Counted from the stretch's first letter, positions 8,633-18,287 are shown. The stretch is 64,000 nt of DNA from Sebaldella sp. S0638 (GCF_024158605.1 NZ_JAMZGM010000007.1:1-64000); one strand, 5' to 3'. Notes: generated by a model from the letters alone, not told the origin. Numbers and translations are program-made.

Positions 8633-8881
8633 ATGTCAGAGTATTTAAGCGATAAACCAAAAAAATTAATCATAAAAGATAAAAATGGAAATATTAAAAA
8701 CTATCAAGAATTTGAGCATAATGATAATGGTGATCCCACTTATTATAAAAAAGTTGAAAATGAAAGAACAACAGTAGAATTAATCTATGAATATGAATAT
8801 GATGAAATTGGACGTAAAAAAGTAACAAAAATTGCTGATTTAATAACTGATAATATTACTGTAATGGAATATGAATATTAG
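8633..8881 (+). CDS. small hypothetical protein with one YD/RHS-like repeat
   Basis: 82 residues, strongly charged, no signal peptide or membrane segment. AAGGAGG seven bases before the ATG supports translation. The segment IYEYEYDEIGRKKVTKI resembles a single YD (RHS) repeat unit, and KLIIKDKNGNIKNYQEFEHNDNG looks like a second degenerate unit. Such short pieces occur as tails of RHS/YD proteins or as stand-alone proteins of unknown role. It lies between divergent mrp and downstream pepA with no operon partner. No function assigned. Confidence 0.65.
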   Translation: MSEYLSDKPKKLIIKDKNGNIKNYQEFEHNDNGDPTYYKKVENERTTVELIYEYEYDEIGRKKVTKIADLITDNITVMEYEY

Positions 8882-9002
8882 TTCTGTTCTTATCCGCATT
8901 TTTAGATTAAACCCTTGATATTGATTGATTTTGTAGTTTAATCAGACAAAATATCAGTTATATCATAAAATTTATGTATTAATTAGAAAGAAGGTTGTAA
9001 AT

Positions 9003-10421
9003 ATGAATGTAAGCGTGATTAACAATTTTAAAGATAATTTTGATACTCTAATACTGCCGGTCAGTAAAAACCGTAAGATTAATTCCCAAAATAAGGAACT
9101 GGACAAGAAAATTAATAAATATATTGATCTTTATTCTTTTTCTTACTCTGATGATAAATTTCTTTCTTTTGATATAGAAGTCGATATGAAGCTAAAACAA
9201 GTTGTTTTAGTTAATACTGATCTTCTTGGTAATATTATAATCAGGGATGTATTATTTGATGTATTTAATAAAATTTCCGAAAAATCAAAAAATATACTTT
9301 TTATTAATTCTGATTTATTTTTTGATGAATATATTATAACAGAAATTTTCATATTAAGATACTATAAATTTATAAAATATATGAAAAATTCCAAAAAACA
9401 TAAACATCATTTATTTATTTTGACCGATAAAGAAAATATCGATCTCTCTGAAGCTGTAGAATTGGCAAATTCTGTTAACACAGCCAGAGATTTGGTTAAC
9501 GAACCTTCTAATGTACTTTATCCTGAAACTTTAGCCGAATCAGCCCTTTCACTTGGGGAAAAATACGGATTTGAAGTCGAAGTATTAAATAAGAAAGAGA
9601 TTAAAAAGCTGAAAATGGAATGCTTTCTAAAAGTAGGCGAGGGTTCTGACAAAGAACCAAAGCTTATTATTCTGCGTTACTACGGCAACAAAAAAGATAA
9701 GAACAAAATCGGACTCATTGGTAAAGGTGTTACATTTGACAGCGGGGGTCTTTCAATAAAACCTTCAGACAGTATGATAGAAATGAAATCTGACATGGCT
9801 GGTGCCGCTGCTGTGATTTCAGCTGTCTGTACCGCTTCAAAAATGAAGATTAAGAAAAACATTGTTGCTGTAATACCTGCCTGTGAAAATATGATTAACG
9901 GTTCATCATATAAACTCGGTGATATAATCAGATCAATGAACGGTAAGACAGTAGAAATACATAATACTGATGCTGAAGGGCGTCTTACAATTATTGATGC
10001 TGTCACTTATGCGATTCGTTATGAAAAAGCAACACATCTGGTGGATATCGCAACACTGACAGGAGCCTGCATGGTTGGACTGGGCACTGATATTACAGGA
10101 ATTGTTACTAATAACGGCAATATGCTGGAAATTCTAAAAAAAGCATCAGAAATTTCCGGGGAACTTATTTGGGAGCTGCCTAATCACAGTGCCTATAAAG
10201 AAAGTCTAAAAACTCCCAATGCAGATCTTAAGAATGTAGGAACCAGATGGGGAGGAGCTATTATAGCCGGTCAGTTCATAGAGGAATTCGTAGAAGAACT
10301 GCCATGGCTCCATCTTGACATTGCAGGTCCTGCCTTCACTGAAAGCAAGTCGAAGTTCGGCAGTGCGGGAGGAACAGGAGCTGGTACCAGATTATTATAT
10401 GAATTTATAAAAAACTTTTAG
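9003..10421 (+). CDS. pepA: M17 leucyl aminopeptidase
   Basis: 472 residues. A cytosolic, hexameric, two-metal aminopeptidase that removes N-terminal residues from peptides. An N-terminal domain covers about 1-160. The catalytic domain follows, with NTARDLVNEPSNVLYPETLA, the metal and Lys motif GKGVTFDSGGLSIKP, SDMAGAA, and the family signature NTDAEGRL with catalytic Arg. Length is close to the usual ~480-500. The ribosome site AAAGAAGG precedes the ATG. It is monocistronic, with a strong terminator 16 bases after the stop. Confidence 0.95.
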   Translation: MNVSVINNFKDNFDTLILPVSKNRKINSQNKELDKKINKYIDLYSFSYSDDKFLSFDIEVDMKLKQVVLVNTDLLGNIIIRDVLFDVFNKISEKSKNILFINSDLFFDEYIITEIFILRYYKFIKYMKNSKKHKHHLFILTDKENIDLSEAVELANSVNTARDLVNEPSNVLYPETLAESALSLGEKYGFEVEVLNKKEIKKLKMECFLKVGEGSDKEPKLIILRYYGNKKDKNKIGLIGKGVTFDSGGLSIKPSDSMIEMKSDMAGAAAVISAVCTASKMKIKKNIVAVIPACENMINGSSYKLGDIIRSMNGKTVEIHNTDAEGRLTIIDAVTYAIRYEKATHLVDIATLTGACMVGLGTDITGIVTNNGNMLEILKKASEISGELIWELPNHSAYKESLKTPNADLKNVGTRWGGAIIAGQFIEEFVEELPWLHLDIAGPAFTESKSKFGSAGGTGAGTRLLYEFIKNF

Positions 10422-10436
10422 CCGTAAATATAGAAG

Positions 10437-10463
10437 AGCTGTTTTATCATAACAGCTTTTTTT
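10437..10463 (+). terminator. pepA terminator
   Basis: AGCTGTT and AACAGCT pair around a 7-base loop, followed by a run of seven T. Confidence 0.9.
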
Positions 10464-11209
10464 ATTATGACAGAAAGTATACGGTTTCCTTATTGTTGAA
10501 TAAGTAGTGACTTCTTTGATGAAATACCATTTTATAAACATTGCTTTGCTTTTCAGATATATCTCTTTTATTTTTATATTATTTTAAATTTTCTGATTTT
10601 TCATATTTTTTCTTTTATAAACTTACTTAATTAATTAATTAATGCAGCAATTAAAAAAACTTTTTTTTAAAAGATTTTCTCGTTTTTTTTCTGCTGAAAA
10701 TAATCGTTAAAGCGAGTAAATTCCATATTATTTTTCATTATTCTTTTGCCCGACCCTTATTTTTCAGTAGTTTTCAGTAAATCATCAAAAAATTTTATTT
10801 TTTTTAAACTCTAAATGCATTATAAAAATTGATACTTTCTCTAAAAATTAAATCATTTATTATTTAAAAATATTTGTTGACATATTTTATATAAGATAAT
10901 CTTTTGACTCTAAATTTTGGTATTATTCTTATAAATTTTCCAATAAAATGAAATAAATTGAAATATGTGAAAAGCATTGAAATTTGTTCAAATAAATAAC
11001 CGGTTAGTAAATGAATATGTAGACCTTCTCTATTTATAAATTATTATATCACATTTTATAGTAATAGTGAAAGAAAATAATTCTTATTTATTTATTAACA
11101 AACCTAAGATACTTCTAATATAAATGCAAGACATAGAAAAAAACACTCTTTATTTTAAAATGAACATACTAATTTATATACAAGTTTTTTACGATTATTT
11201 TACACAAAA
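10464..11209. other. long AT-rich gap, no gene recognised
   Basis: About 745 bases between two converging terminators. No open frame with a ribosome site, no stable hairpin and no repeat family was seen. A TTGACA near 10878 has no -10 box at proper spacing. Homopolymer A/T runs dominate. Confidence 0.5.
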
Positions 11210-11239
11210 AAACAAGCAGGGTTAATTGTCTGCTTGTTT
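11210..11239 (-). terminator. terminator of the ascorbate-family PTS/transketolase operon
   Basis: AAACAAGCAG and CTGCTTGTTT pair perfectly around ten bases, 26 bases past the stop of the last gene, with a T-run on the minus strand. Confidence 0.9.
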
Positions 11240-11264
11240 TAAATTTCGCAAATTCCATTAATGA

Positions 11265-12218
11265 TTACAATAATTCAATTGCATTTTTATATATGTCTTC
11301 AGCTGTGATTTCGTATTCTTTCATTAAGTAATCCAGTGTTCCTACCTGTCCATATCTTTCTTTTATTCCTACTCTTCTCATTTTAGCAGGATGATTTTCT
11401 GCGAGAACCTCAGCTACAGCTGATCCTAAACCGTTATGTATGCTGTGGTTTTCACATGTTACTATTTTCCCTGTTTTTTCTGCATATTTTACTATAAGGT
11501 CTTTATCTATAGGCTTTAGTGTAAACATATCTATTACTGCTGCGCTATATCCGTCTTTTGCCAGCATATCTGCTGCTTTAAGCGCTTCAGACACCATAAT
11601 ACCGTTTGCTATAAGAGTCACATCACTTCCGTCTCTTATTACATTTCCTTTTCCTATTTCGAATACAGAACCATCTTCATATATTTTTTCCGCATTTTTT
11701 CTCATAGTTCTTATCCAATGAAACCCTTCTGTTTCGGCCACCTGTTCTAATATATTTTTGAACATTACACCATCAGTCACCTCAAGAACAACTGCCCCTG
11801 CAAGCCCTCTGACAATCCCCATATCTTCAAAAGACATATGAGTTCCGCCGTTATGCACTGCTGTTACTCCAGCATCAGAAGCTATTATTTTTACATTATT
11901 CTTTTGATATGATATTGACATAAACAGCTGATCAAAACATCTTCTGCTGGCAAACGCTGTAAATGTGTGAAAAAATGGTATTTTACCGGCAATAGACATT
12001 CCTCCTGCCATACCTGCTATATGTGCTTCCATTATTCCGCCGTTTATTACTCTTCCCGGAAGTTCTTTCTGGATGCTGTCTGTAGTCATCGAACTCATAA
12101 GGTCGGCTTCAAGAACTACTATTCTTTCATCTTTTTTCATAAGTTCCAGTAAAGTGGAAGAATATACTTTTCTCATTTCCATATCATCTTTTTTTCTTTC
12201 ACTGTATACTTTATACAT
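11265..12218 (-). CDS. transketolase, C-terminal subunit
   Basis: 317 residues. Together with the N-terminal half encoded just upstream it forms a split transketolase (TPP enzyme of the pentose phosphate pathway moving two-carbon units between sugar phosphates). It carries the pyrimidine-binding domain (VLEADLMSSM..., HIAGMAGGMSIAGKIPFFHTFTAF) and the C-terminal domain (VIDMFTLKPID, GKIVTCENHSIHNGLGSAVAEVLAE). Its ATG overlaps the TAA of the previous gene as TAATG, and GGGGAGGTGG lies just before it, so translation is coupled. Last gene of the operon, before a strong terminator. Confidence 0.93.
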   Translation of the reverse strand: MYKVYSERKKDDMEMRKVYSSTLLELMKKDERIVVLEADLMSSMTTDSIQKELPGRVINGGIMEAHIAGMAGGMSIAGKIPFFHTFTAFASRRCFDQLFMSISYQKNNVKIIASDAGVTAVHNGGTHMSFEDMGIVRGLAGAVVLEVTDGVMFKNILEQVAETEGFHWIRTMRKNAEKIYEDGSVFEIGKGNVIRDGSDVTLIANGIMVSEALKAADMLAKDGYSAAVIDMFTLKPIDKDLIVKYAEKTGKIVTCENHSIHNGLGSAVAEVLAENHPAKMRRVGIKERYGQVGTLDYLMKEYEITAEDIYKNAIELL

Positions 12219-13051
12219 TATTCCACCTCCCCTTCCAATTTCACAATGGCTTTTTCTATTTCTGCCTTTATTTCATCAGTAAGTCTCAAATGATGCGAAT
12301 TTTTAAGATTTTCTATATATTCTACACCCTGACCTTTTTTTGTATTAAGAATTATTGCAAGAGGTCTTTCATTTTCTCCTCTTTTATTTTTTACAAGGTT
12401 ATATATTCCTTCTATATCGTCGCCTTTTACTTCCACGCTGTCAAATCCAAAGGCTTTGAATTTTTCGGTTAAAGAAAATGGTTTTATAATCTCTTCAAGG
12501 GTTCCGTCCAGCTGAAGCTTGTTATAATCCACAAACACAGTAAGGTTGTTCAAATTATGATGTGCTATAAACTGAAACGCTTCCCAGCATTGACCTTCAT
12601 TTAATTCACCATCTCCAAGTATAGTAAATACACGGTTATCTTTTCCGGAAATTTTTTCTGCCATTGCTATTCCTGTAGCTAATGAGACTCCCTGACCCAG
12701 TGAACCGGTTGTAGCATCTACTCCTTTAGTCAAAAGTCTGTCAGGATGACTTGGAAGATGAGTGCCGTTTATATTCAGAGTCATTAATTCCTCTCTGGGA
12801 AAGTATCCTTTTATAGCAAGAGCTGCGTATAAAGCAGGCCCCGCATGTCCTTTTGACAATACCATATAATCTCTTTCGTCCCAGTCCGGATTTTTAGGAT
12901 CTATTTTCATTACACCGCCATATAATACTGCAAGAGTTTCCACTACCGAAAGACTTCCCCCAAAATGACCAAACCCCAGATTTGCCAGCATTTTTAACAT
13001 GGATATTCTTATATCTTTTGCCAGTTTTTTTATTTCATTATAGTTTTCCAT
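12218..13051 (-). CDS. transketolase, N-terminal subunit (TPP-binding)
   Basis: 277 residues, half a transketolase. TPP/metal-binding motif GDGELNEGQCWEAFQFIAHHNLNN. Also GHFGGSLSVVETLAVLYGG and SKGHAGPALYAAL near the N-terminus. It pairs with the adjacent C-terminal subunit in equal dose through coupled translation. Its place behind a PTS suggests the imported compound is turned into a pentulose phosphate that feeds the pentose phosphate pathway. That last step is inference. The ribosome site AGGAGG is seven bases before the ATG. Confidence 0.93.
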   Translation of the reverse strand: MENYNEIKKLAKDIRISMLKMLANLGFGHFGGSLSVVETLAVLYGGVMKIDPKNPDWDERDYMVLSKGHAGPALYAALAIKGYFPREELMTLNINGTHLPSHPDRLLTKGVDATTGSLGQGVSLATGIAMAEKISGKDNRVFTILGDGELNEGQCWEAFQFIAHHNLNNLTVFVDYNKLQLDGTLEEIIKPFSLTEKFKAFGFDSVEVKGDDIEGIYNLVKNKRGENERPLAIILNTKKGQGVEYIENLKNSHHLRLTDEIKAEIEKAIVKLEGEVE

Positions 13052-13071
13052 TTATTCCTCCTGTATTTTGT

Positions 13072-14445
13072 TTATTTTGCTGCATCTGTTTCAGGCATTT
13101 TTTTCTTAGGCATCATGTAGTTTAATGCTACAAGTATTGCCAATATAGCTACAGCTATTATTGTTATCACGTTTTTATCCATGAATCTTGCCATATTTCC
13201 TAAAACTATACCTACCAGTCCGAAATCAGCATCTGAGAATGTAGTATTCGCGAATCCCAGAGATCCTAAAACCGGCAGAAGCATTACAGGTAAGAACGTA
13301 ATTAACAGTCCGTTTGCAAATGCCCCAAGCATTGATCCTCTTCTTCCTCCTGTAGCATTACCGAATACGCCTGCTGTTGCTCCGCAGAAGAAGTGAGGAA
13401 TTACTCCCGGAAGTATTAACACCATATTTAATTGTCCAAGTACTATAAGTCCTACTATTCCACCCAAAAAGCTAAATAAGAATCCTACAAGAACTGCATT
13501 TGGCGCATATGGGAATACTACCGGACAGTCTAATGCAGGTTTTGCAGACGGTACCATTTTTTCAGAGAATCCTTTAAATGCAGGTATTATTTCTCCAAGA
13601 ATTAATCTAACTCCTGATAATATGATAAATACCCCTGCTGCAAATGTAATTGCCTGAATAATAGAATACACAAGATAGTTATCTCCGCCGCTTAAATTAG
13701 TCTCTACGAATTCTCTTCCTGATAATACTGCCAAGATCAGATAAATAACCATCATAGTAAGTGATATTGAGATTGAACTGTCTCTCAAAAAGCTGAGATT
13801 TTTTGGAAGATTCATATCTTCTGTTGATTTTGAACCTTTTCCTACAGCTTCACCCACGAATCCGGAAAGAACGTAACCAAGTGTTCCGAAATGTCCGAAA
13901 GCTATATCGTCATTACCTGTAATTCTTCTCATGTGTCTTTGTGCCATTGCAGGGAATAATGCCATTATAAGTCCTAAAATTATTGATCCTACCAATACCA
14001 GCTGAACACCGTCAAATTCCGCCACACGAAGAATTATTGCTATCATACATGCCATATATAATGTGTGGTGTCCTGTAAGGAAAATATATTTCAGTCTTGT
14101 GAATCTTGCTATAAATATATTAAATATCATTCCGAATGCCATAATATAAGCTGTCATTGCACCGTATTCACCAAGTGCTATAGATACAATTGCCTCGTTA
14201 TTCGGGATAATTCCCTGTATATGAAAAGCCTGCTCAAACATTTGTCCCAACGGATCCAGAGAGCCTACCAATACTCCGGCTCCTCCGCTCAGTACTAAGA
14301 ATCCCAATATTGTTTTTATTGTTCCTTTTACCACATCAGTGAGCGGTTTTTTTTGTGCCACCAGACCAATTAACGCCATTAGTCCTACCAAAACTGATGG
14401 TACTTTTAATATGTCGAATACGAACATAAGTAATCCATTCATCAT
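13072..14445 (-). CDS. PTS membrane component IIC, ascorbate (Ula/Sga) family
   Basis: 457 residues with about ten to twelve hydrophobic segments. This is the inner-membrane translocator of a UlaA/SgaT-type PTS, which takes up a substrate with concurrent phosphorylation. Family-like segments include FLTGHHTLYMACMIA, GDDIAFGHFGTLGYVLSGFVG and FFCGATAGVFGNATGGRRG. IIB follows the usual ascorbate layout immediately upstream (14 bases). L-ascorbate is the type substrate, but the UlaD/E/F catabolic enzymes are absent and a transketolase is present. The true substrate may therefore be a pentitol or related compound. Two adjacent ATG codons follow GGAGG, and either may be used. Confidence 0.9.
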   Translation of the reverse strand: MMNGLLMFVFDILKVPSVLVGLMALIGLVAQKKPLTDVVKGTIKTILGFLVLSGGAGVLVGSLDPLGQMFEQAFHIQGIIPNNEAIVSIALGEYGAMTAYIMAFGMIFNIFIARFTRLKYIFLTGHHTLYMACMIAIILRVAEFDGVQLVLVGSIILGLIMALFPAMAQRHMRRITGNDDIAFGHFGTLGYVLSGFVGEAVGKGSKSTEDMNLPKNLSFLRDSSISISLTMMVIYLILAVLSGREFVETNLSGGDNYLVYSIIQAITFAAGVFIILSGVRLILGEIIPAFKGFSEKMVPSAKPALDCPVVFPYAPNAVLVGFLFSFLGGIVGLIVLGQLNMVLILPGVIPHFFCGATAGVFGNATGGRRGSMLGAFANGLLITFLPVMLLPVLGSLGFANTTFSDADFGLVGIVLGNMARFMDKNVITIIAVAILAILVALNYMMPKKKMPETDAAK

Positions 14446-14459
14446 TAAACCTCCTAAAA

Positions 14460-14729
14460 TTATTTTCCAAAATATTTGCTTAATTTTTCTTCCAGTTCAT
14501 TCATGTCAATAATATTATCCAATACTACTAACTTATCTTCCGGAACACTCGCACTTGCTGCAATATCTTTTCCCATTACGAATAAATCTGCCGCATCAGG
14601 TGTAGCACTTGATAAATCTGAATGTTCCACTTCTGCATCTACTCCTATTTTCTGTATTACTTTTTTTATGTTCATCTCCACAAGGAAGCTGCTTCCCAGT
14701 CCTGAACCGCATACTGCCATAATTTTCAT
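14460..14729 (-). CDS. PTS component IIB, ascorbate/lactose-type fold
   Basis: 89 residues, the standard size. The phosphocysteine is Cys7 in MAVCGSGLGSS. It accepts phosphate from IIA (14844-15275) and passes it to the substrate bound by IIC (13072-14445). AGGAGG ribosome site. It sits in the order regulator, IIA, IIB, IIC, transketolase halves. The 114-base gap upstream holds no clear terminator. Confidence 0.92.
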   Translation of the reverse strand: MKIMAVCGSGLGSSFLVEMNIKKVIQKIGVDAEVEHSDLSSATPDAADLFVMGKDIAASASVPEDKLVVLDNIIDMNELEEKLSKYFGK

Positions 14730-14843
14730 AATTTTTCCTCCTGATATTTTAATTAAAATAAAATTTTGTGATCACGCTGATCAATTGAAGTATTCCTGTC
14801 TTTGCCATATTTTCATTTCTTGAAATATGAATAAGATAAGGAA

Positions 14844-15275
14844 TTAATATTTATTTATTATATTTGTTACTTCCTCCATTGTTTTGGCATTCATTAATGC
14901 CTCTACTTCATCATCATCCTGCAGAAGCTCTGAAAAACCTGTTAATGCTTCTATATGTTTCTCGCTGTCTTCTGCTGCGAGTATAAAAATCAATTTCACT
15001 TTATTGTCCCCGTAATTCACGGGATTTTCCAGCTTCAAAAGTGACATTGATGTTCTAGATACTCCGTTTTCGGGTCTTGAGTGCGGCATTGCCACCCCTT
15101 CCCTCAGCACTATATAGAATCCCAGTCTCTTTATATCGTTTGTCATTGAATTTACATAGTCTTCAGATATAAATCCTTTTTCCAGCAATGGTTTCGCTGC
15201 TATTCTTACTGACTCTTCCCAGTCTGAAGCGCTTTCCGTCAAATTTATATTTCCGTTTAAAAATTCTTTTAGCAT
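14844..15275 (-). CDS. PTS component IIA, mannitol/fructose/ascorbate type
   Basis: 143 residues. The phosphohistidine is in GVAMPHSRPENGV. Typical EIIA core: KLEKPV-like KLENPVNYG and HIEALTGFSELLQDDDEVEALMNAKTMEEV. A cytoplasmic phosphocarrier between HPr and the IIB encoded downstream. It starts 12 bases after the PRD regulator, which carries its own EIIA-like domain, so the two may share phosphate traffic. Confidence 0.92.
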   Translation of the reverse strand: MLKEFLNGNINLTESASDWEESVRIAAKPLLEKGFISEDYVNSMTNDIKRLGFYIVLREGVAMPHSRPENGVSRTSMSLLKLENPVNYGDNKVKLIFILAAEDSEKHIEALTGFSELLQDDDEVEALMNAKTMEEVTNIINKY

Positions 15276-15286
15276 ATTGATGCCCC

Positions 15287-17350
15287 CTAAACTTTTGTTT
15301 TTAAAAAATAATCTATTACTTCATTTTTATCTTTTGCTCTAAGCAGCTCCCCTTTTAAGTTACACTTTGTTATAAGATCAAATAAATCATTAAGGATAGT
15401 AAGATGTGATTTATTTTCATTACTTGCAAATGATATAAAAATATTAGCTGACTTTTTATCAGGGAATAAAACAGGTTTCTTTACTACCAGCACTCCTACG
15501 CCCAGTTTCAGTACGTTATGGCTGATCCCCGCATGCGGAAGTGCTATTCCGTCGTCAATAACTATATATGAACCGTATTTTTTTACCAGATTTATCATTT
15601 CATCTATATACTCTTCTTTCACATACATATTGTCCACCAGAAGATTTCCCGATATTCTTATTGCTTCTTCCCAGCTTTCCACTTCATCCAGTACCGTTAC
15701 ACTTTTTTCATTTATAAATTCTTTTATATGTGTGGTTTTATAGTCTACATCATCTATTATCCTGTTTTTAAACTCCTGCTTTATTTCATTAATAAGAATT
15801 TCCTCATTGATAATCTTTGTATTTTTCTTTATTATTTTCAAAATTTTTGACAGAAAAATTTTATTATCATTTTTTGGTATATTATATTTTGCCATTTCAA
15901 GATAATCTTCCTGTTTTAACATTGGATTTATTTTTACCACCGGAATTTCATATTTCTCGTTTATATCAAGCGTAGTCAGTATTAAATCTATATTTTTATA
16001 ATTTTTCAGTGCATCTTTCAGCAGGTAATAAGGAAGTACATCCACTATATCTACATTATAGTTTTCCTTTATACTCTGTTCCAGAAGTCTTGAACTCCCG
16101 TAACCAAGACCGCATACTAAAAGAATTCTTTTCAGATTCTGATGTGTATTTCTGTCTATTGATGCCTTAAAATGAAAGGCAAGAAGAGCCTGCTCCTCTT
16201 CGGGAAATTCTATTCCAAACATTTTTTCAATATCTTTGATTATTATCTTCACTATTTCCAAAACGGGGTCTTTACTTATTATCAATTCCTTGAAAACAGG
16301 GTTTGTTACCCTTACATTATTTCTGATTCTGTATATTACCGGCTTCATGTGGTATATGAGACAGTCTATTAATATTTCGTCATTCGTAATATCCAACTCA
16401 ATATATTTATTAAATTCATTTACCATCTTTTTTATAAATACTTCTTCATGAATCCAGTTTTCCAGATTATTGCTGTTATATTCATTTGTAGTTATCCCCA
16501 GAATAAAATCCGCAAGTTCCAGAATTCTTTCTTTTGGAATTTCTGTATTTTTCAAATCTTTTATTTTTTTTATCTCTTTTTCTATAATAAGAAATTCTTT
16601 CGTTTCTAAAAGGAAACTCTTGTTACTGCTCCTTGTGTATAATGACTGAATGTTTTTATGATTATCTATTAGTATTATCAGATATGCATAAATAACATAA
16701 AATATTTCATCACTGATATTTATACTAAGGTTTTTCTGGATATTTAATATAAATTCCTTGATGCTTTTTTTCTCTTTTATGTTGAAAAGACTGTCACACA
16801 GCTCTGACATGGTTTTTTTGTAAGAACTCTCTTTATCCTTTGTGTTTATGAGAATAAGATTATCTTTCAAAAGACCTATCTTATATAATTCCAGCTTGTA
16901 TGCCTCTCCTTCAATCCTGTATCCGTCGTTATTTTTGTAGGTTACATCGAAACCTTCCCTTATCATCTCCTTTTTCAAAATTTTCATATCTTTTTTTATT
17001 GTAGTTCTTGATACTCTTAATTTTTCAGAACTTTTGGTAAGATTCAAACCGGTTTTATCAAAGCATAATATGAACTTCAATATTTCCAGCCGTTCTTCCT
17101 GCGAAAAAATTTCAATATCATTCAATATTGTATAAATATTTGATATATCCTGTGTATTATCAAAATACAGATTCTTTCCTGATTTTTTTATAGGACTGAT
17201 ATGTAATACTTCCAGAAAATAATTTATATTATCAATGTTATATCTGGCTGCCCTCTCAGAAATACCGTATTTATTACATATTTCTTCATAAGTGAATTCT
17301 TTGTTCTTAACAAAAAAATCCAATAGTTCCTGTTCTCTGTGATTTAACAT
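15287..17350 (-). CDS. PRD-containing transcriptional regulator/antiterminator (BglG/MtlR/LicR type)
   Basis: About 687 residues from the ATG at 17350, preceded by AGGGTGAT. A TTG at 17395 with its own GGAAG could add 15 residues, but family members start MLxxREQ, as here. Domain order: N-terminal HTH (REQELLDFF, YEEICNKYGISERAARYNIDNI), a second HTH (LTKSSEKLRVSRTTIKKDMK), two PRD domains with conserved His (about 220-410), a IIB-like domain (VCGLGYGSSRLL) and a C-terminal EIIA-like domain (GIALPHAGISHNV). Phosphorylation by PTS proteins at these sites tunes activity, so it should induce the operon it heads when the substrate is present. Confidence 0.92.
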   Translation of the reverse strand: MLNHREQELLDFFVKNKEFTYEEICNKYGISERAARYNIDNINYFLEVLHISPIKKSGKNLYFDNTQDISNIYTILNDIEIFSQEERLEILKFILCFDKTGLNLTKSSEKLRVSRTTIKKDMKILKKEMIREGFDVTYKNNDGYRIEGEAYKLELYKIGLLKDNLILINTKDKESSYKKTMSELCDSLFNIKEKKSIKEFILNIQKNLSINISDEIFYVIYAYLIILIDNHKNIQSLYTRSSNKSFLLETKEFLIIEKEIKKIKDLKNTEIPKERILELADFILGITTNEYNSNNLENWIHEEVFIKKMVNEFNKYIELDITNDEILIDCLIYHMKPVIYRIRNNVRVTNPVFKELIISKDPVLEIVKIIIKDIEKMFGIEFPEEEQALLAFHFKASIDRNTHQNLKRILLVCGLGYGSSRLLEQSIKENYNVDIVDVLPYYLLKDALKNYKNIDLILTTLDINEKYEIPVVKINPMLKQEDYLEMAKYNIPKNDNKIFLSKILKIIKKNTKIINEEILINEIKQEFKNRIIDDVDYKTTHIKEFINEKSVTVLDEVESWEEAIRISGNLLVDNMYVKEEYIDEMINLVKKYGSYIVIDDGIALPHAGISHNVLKLGVGVLVVKKPVLFPDKKSANIFISFASNENKSHLTILNDLFDLITKCNLKGELLRAKDKNEVIDYFLKTKV

Positions 17351-17739
17351 GTTTATCACCCTATTATAAAATACCACAAATTTTGCAGCTTTCAATATAA
17401 ACTTCCTTTCTCACATTTATGACGAAAAATTACCAGTGTATAAAATATAGATAAATCTTAGCTTTTAGAATTTTTCATCCTTTTAATAAAAATAAAATTT
17501 TACATTGTATTTTTTTATTTATAAAAATATTTTGAAATTTATTCTCTTTTTATACCTCACCTTTTTGAATAAAAAACATCCTGAAATTATATAGATTTTC
17601 TTTTTTTCTGATAACGATGTTCTAAATTAAACTTTTATCCATTTTATAAATTTATGTTTAACATATATTTTAATATTCTCTTGACATCGTTCACAGTTTT
17701 ATAATATAATAAGTCATTTAATTCATTAAGGAGGAATTC
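17351..17739. other. divergent intergenic region, regulator / LprI-like gene
   Basis: AT-rich gap carrying the LprI-side promoter (17681-17710). I could not settle on a promoter for the regulator side. No repeat or small gene seen. Confidence 0.5.
17681..17710 (+). promoter_or_regulatory. promoter of the LprI-like gene
   Basis: TTGACA at 17681-17686 and TATAAT at 17705-17710 with an 18-base spacer. A second TATAAT at 17700 is too close. Confidence 0.65.
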
Positions 17740-18153
17740 ATGAAAAAGTTTATTTTATTTTTAGCATTTATATTTTCTGTATCTCTGTTTGCAAATTACG
17801 AAAGCGACCTGCTTAACAGAATGAAGCCTGTAGAAAAAAAGGCAGATTCAATGCTCAGTTCATCGACAAGTACCGTAGAAATGGTCGAGGCTATTGTGTA
17901 TGAAGCTGACGAATGGGATACTGAATTAAACAAGGTGTACAAACTTCTTATGTCCAATCTCTCAAAAGACGGGCAAAACTCGCTGAGAAATGTACAACGT
18001 CGGTGGATAAAAGAAAGAGACAGAAAAATAGCTCTGGAAAACAGCGGCGGTACTATGGATTTAATCAACAAAAACAGCGTATTTTTAGAAGAAACAAAAA
18101 AGCGTACTCTGGAGCTTGCTAAATCTTATGACAAACTTAAAACCGGAAAATAA
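17740..18153 (+). CDS. exported LprI/DUF1311-like protein
   Basis: 137 residues with a clear signal peptide (MKKFILFLAFIFSVSLFA). The mature part carries the DUF1311/LprI pattern: WDTELNKVYKLLMSNL followed by LRNVQRRWIKERD. Family members are small secreted proteins, and some inhibit lysozyme. The conserved cysteines of many LprI proteins are missing here, so lysozyme inhibition is only a possibility. Ribosome site AAGGAGG. Monocistronic, with its own promoter and terminator. Likely periplasmic. Confidence 0.8.
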   Translation: MKKFILFLAFIFSVSLFANYESDLLNRMKPVEKKADSMLSSSTSTVEMVEAIVYEADEWDTELNKVYKLLMSNLSKDGQNSLRNVQRRWIKERDRKIALENSGGTMDLINKNSVFLEETKKRTLELAKSYDKLKTGK

Positions 18154-18160
18154 ATATAAT

Positions 18161-18205
18161 AATGGTGCTGTATCTTTTAACTCCCGATACAACACCATTT
18201 TTATA
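18161..18205 (+). terminator. terminator of the LprI-like gene
   Basis: AATGGTGCTGTATC and GATACAACACCATT pair with one mismatch around 11 bases, followed by a T-rich run. Confidence 0.85.
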
Positions 18206-18287
18206 TACCTTATTAATTTATTACGAATATTTTCCAGTATCTGCTATTTATAAACCAAATATCTGATACTTATTTTACCGGTCTTTT

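Noticed and set aside
10878-10905. Promoter in the long gap after pepA (TTGACA near 10878)
   Set aside because: The nearest -10-like boxes are at 12 bases or out of register, and no gene or RNA structure follows.
13072-14729. Firm assignment of the PTS to L-ascorbate
   Set aside because: The family match is good, but the ascorbate catabolic genes are missing and a transketolase takes their place, so the substrate is left open.
17351-17395. TTG start at 17395 for the PRD regulator
   Set aside because: It has a possible ribosome site, but the added 15 residues do not fit the family start. The ATG at 17350 has AGGGTGAT and the usual MLxxREQ beginning.
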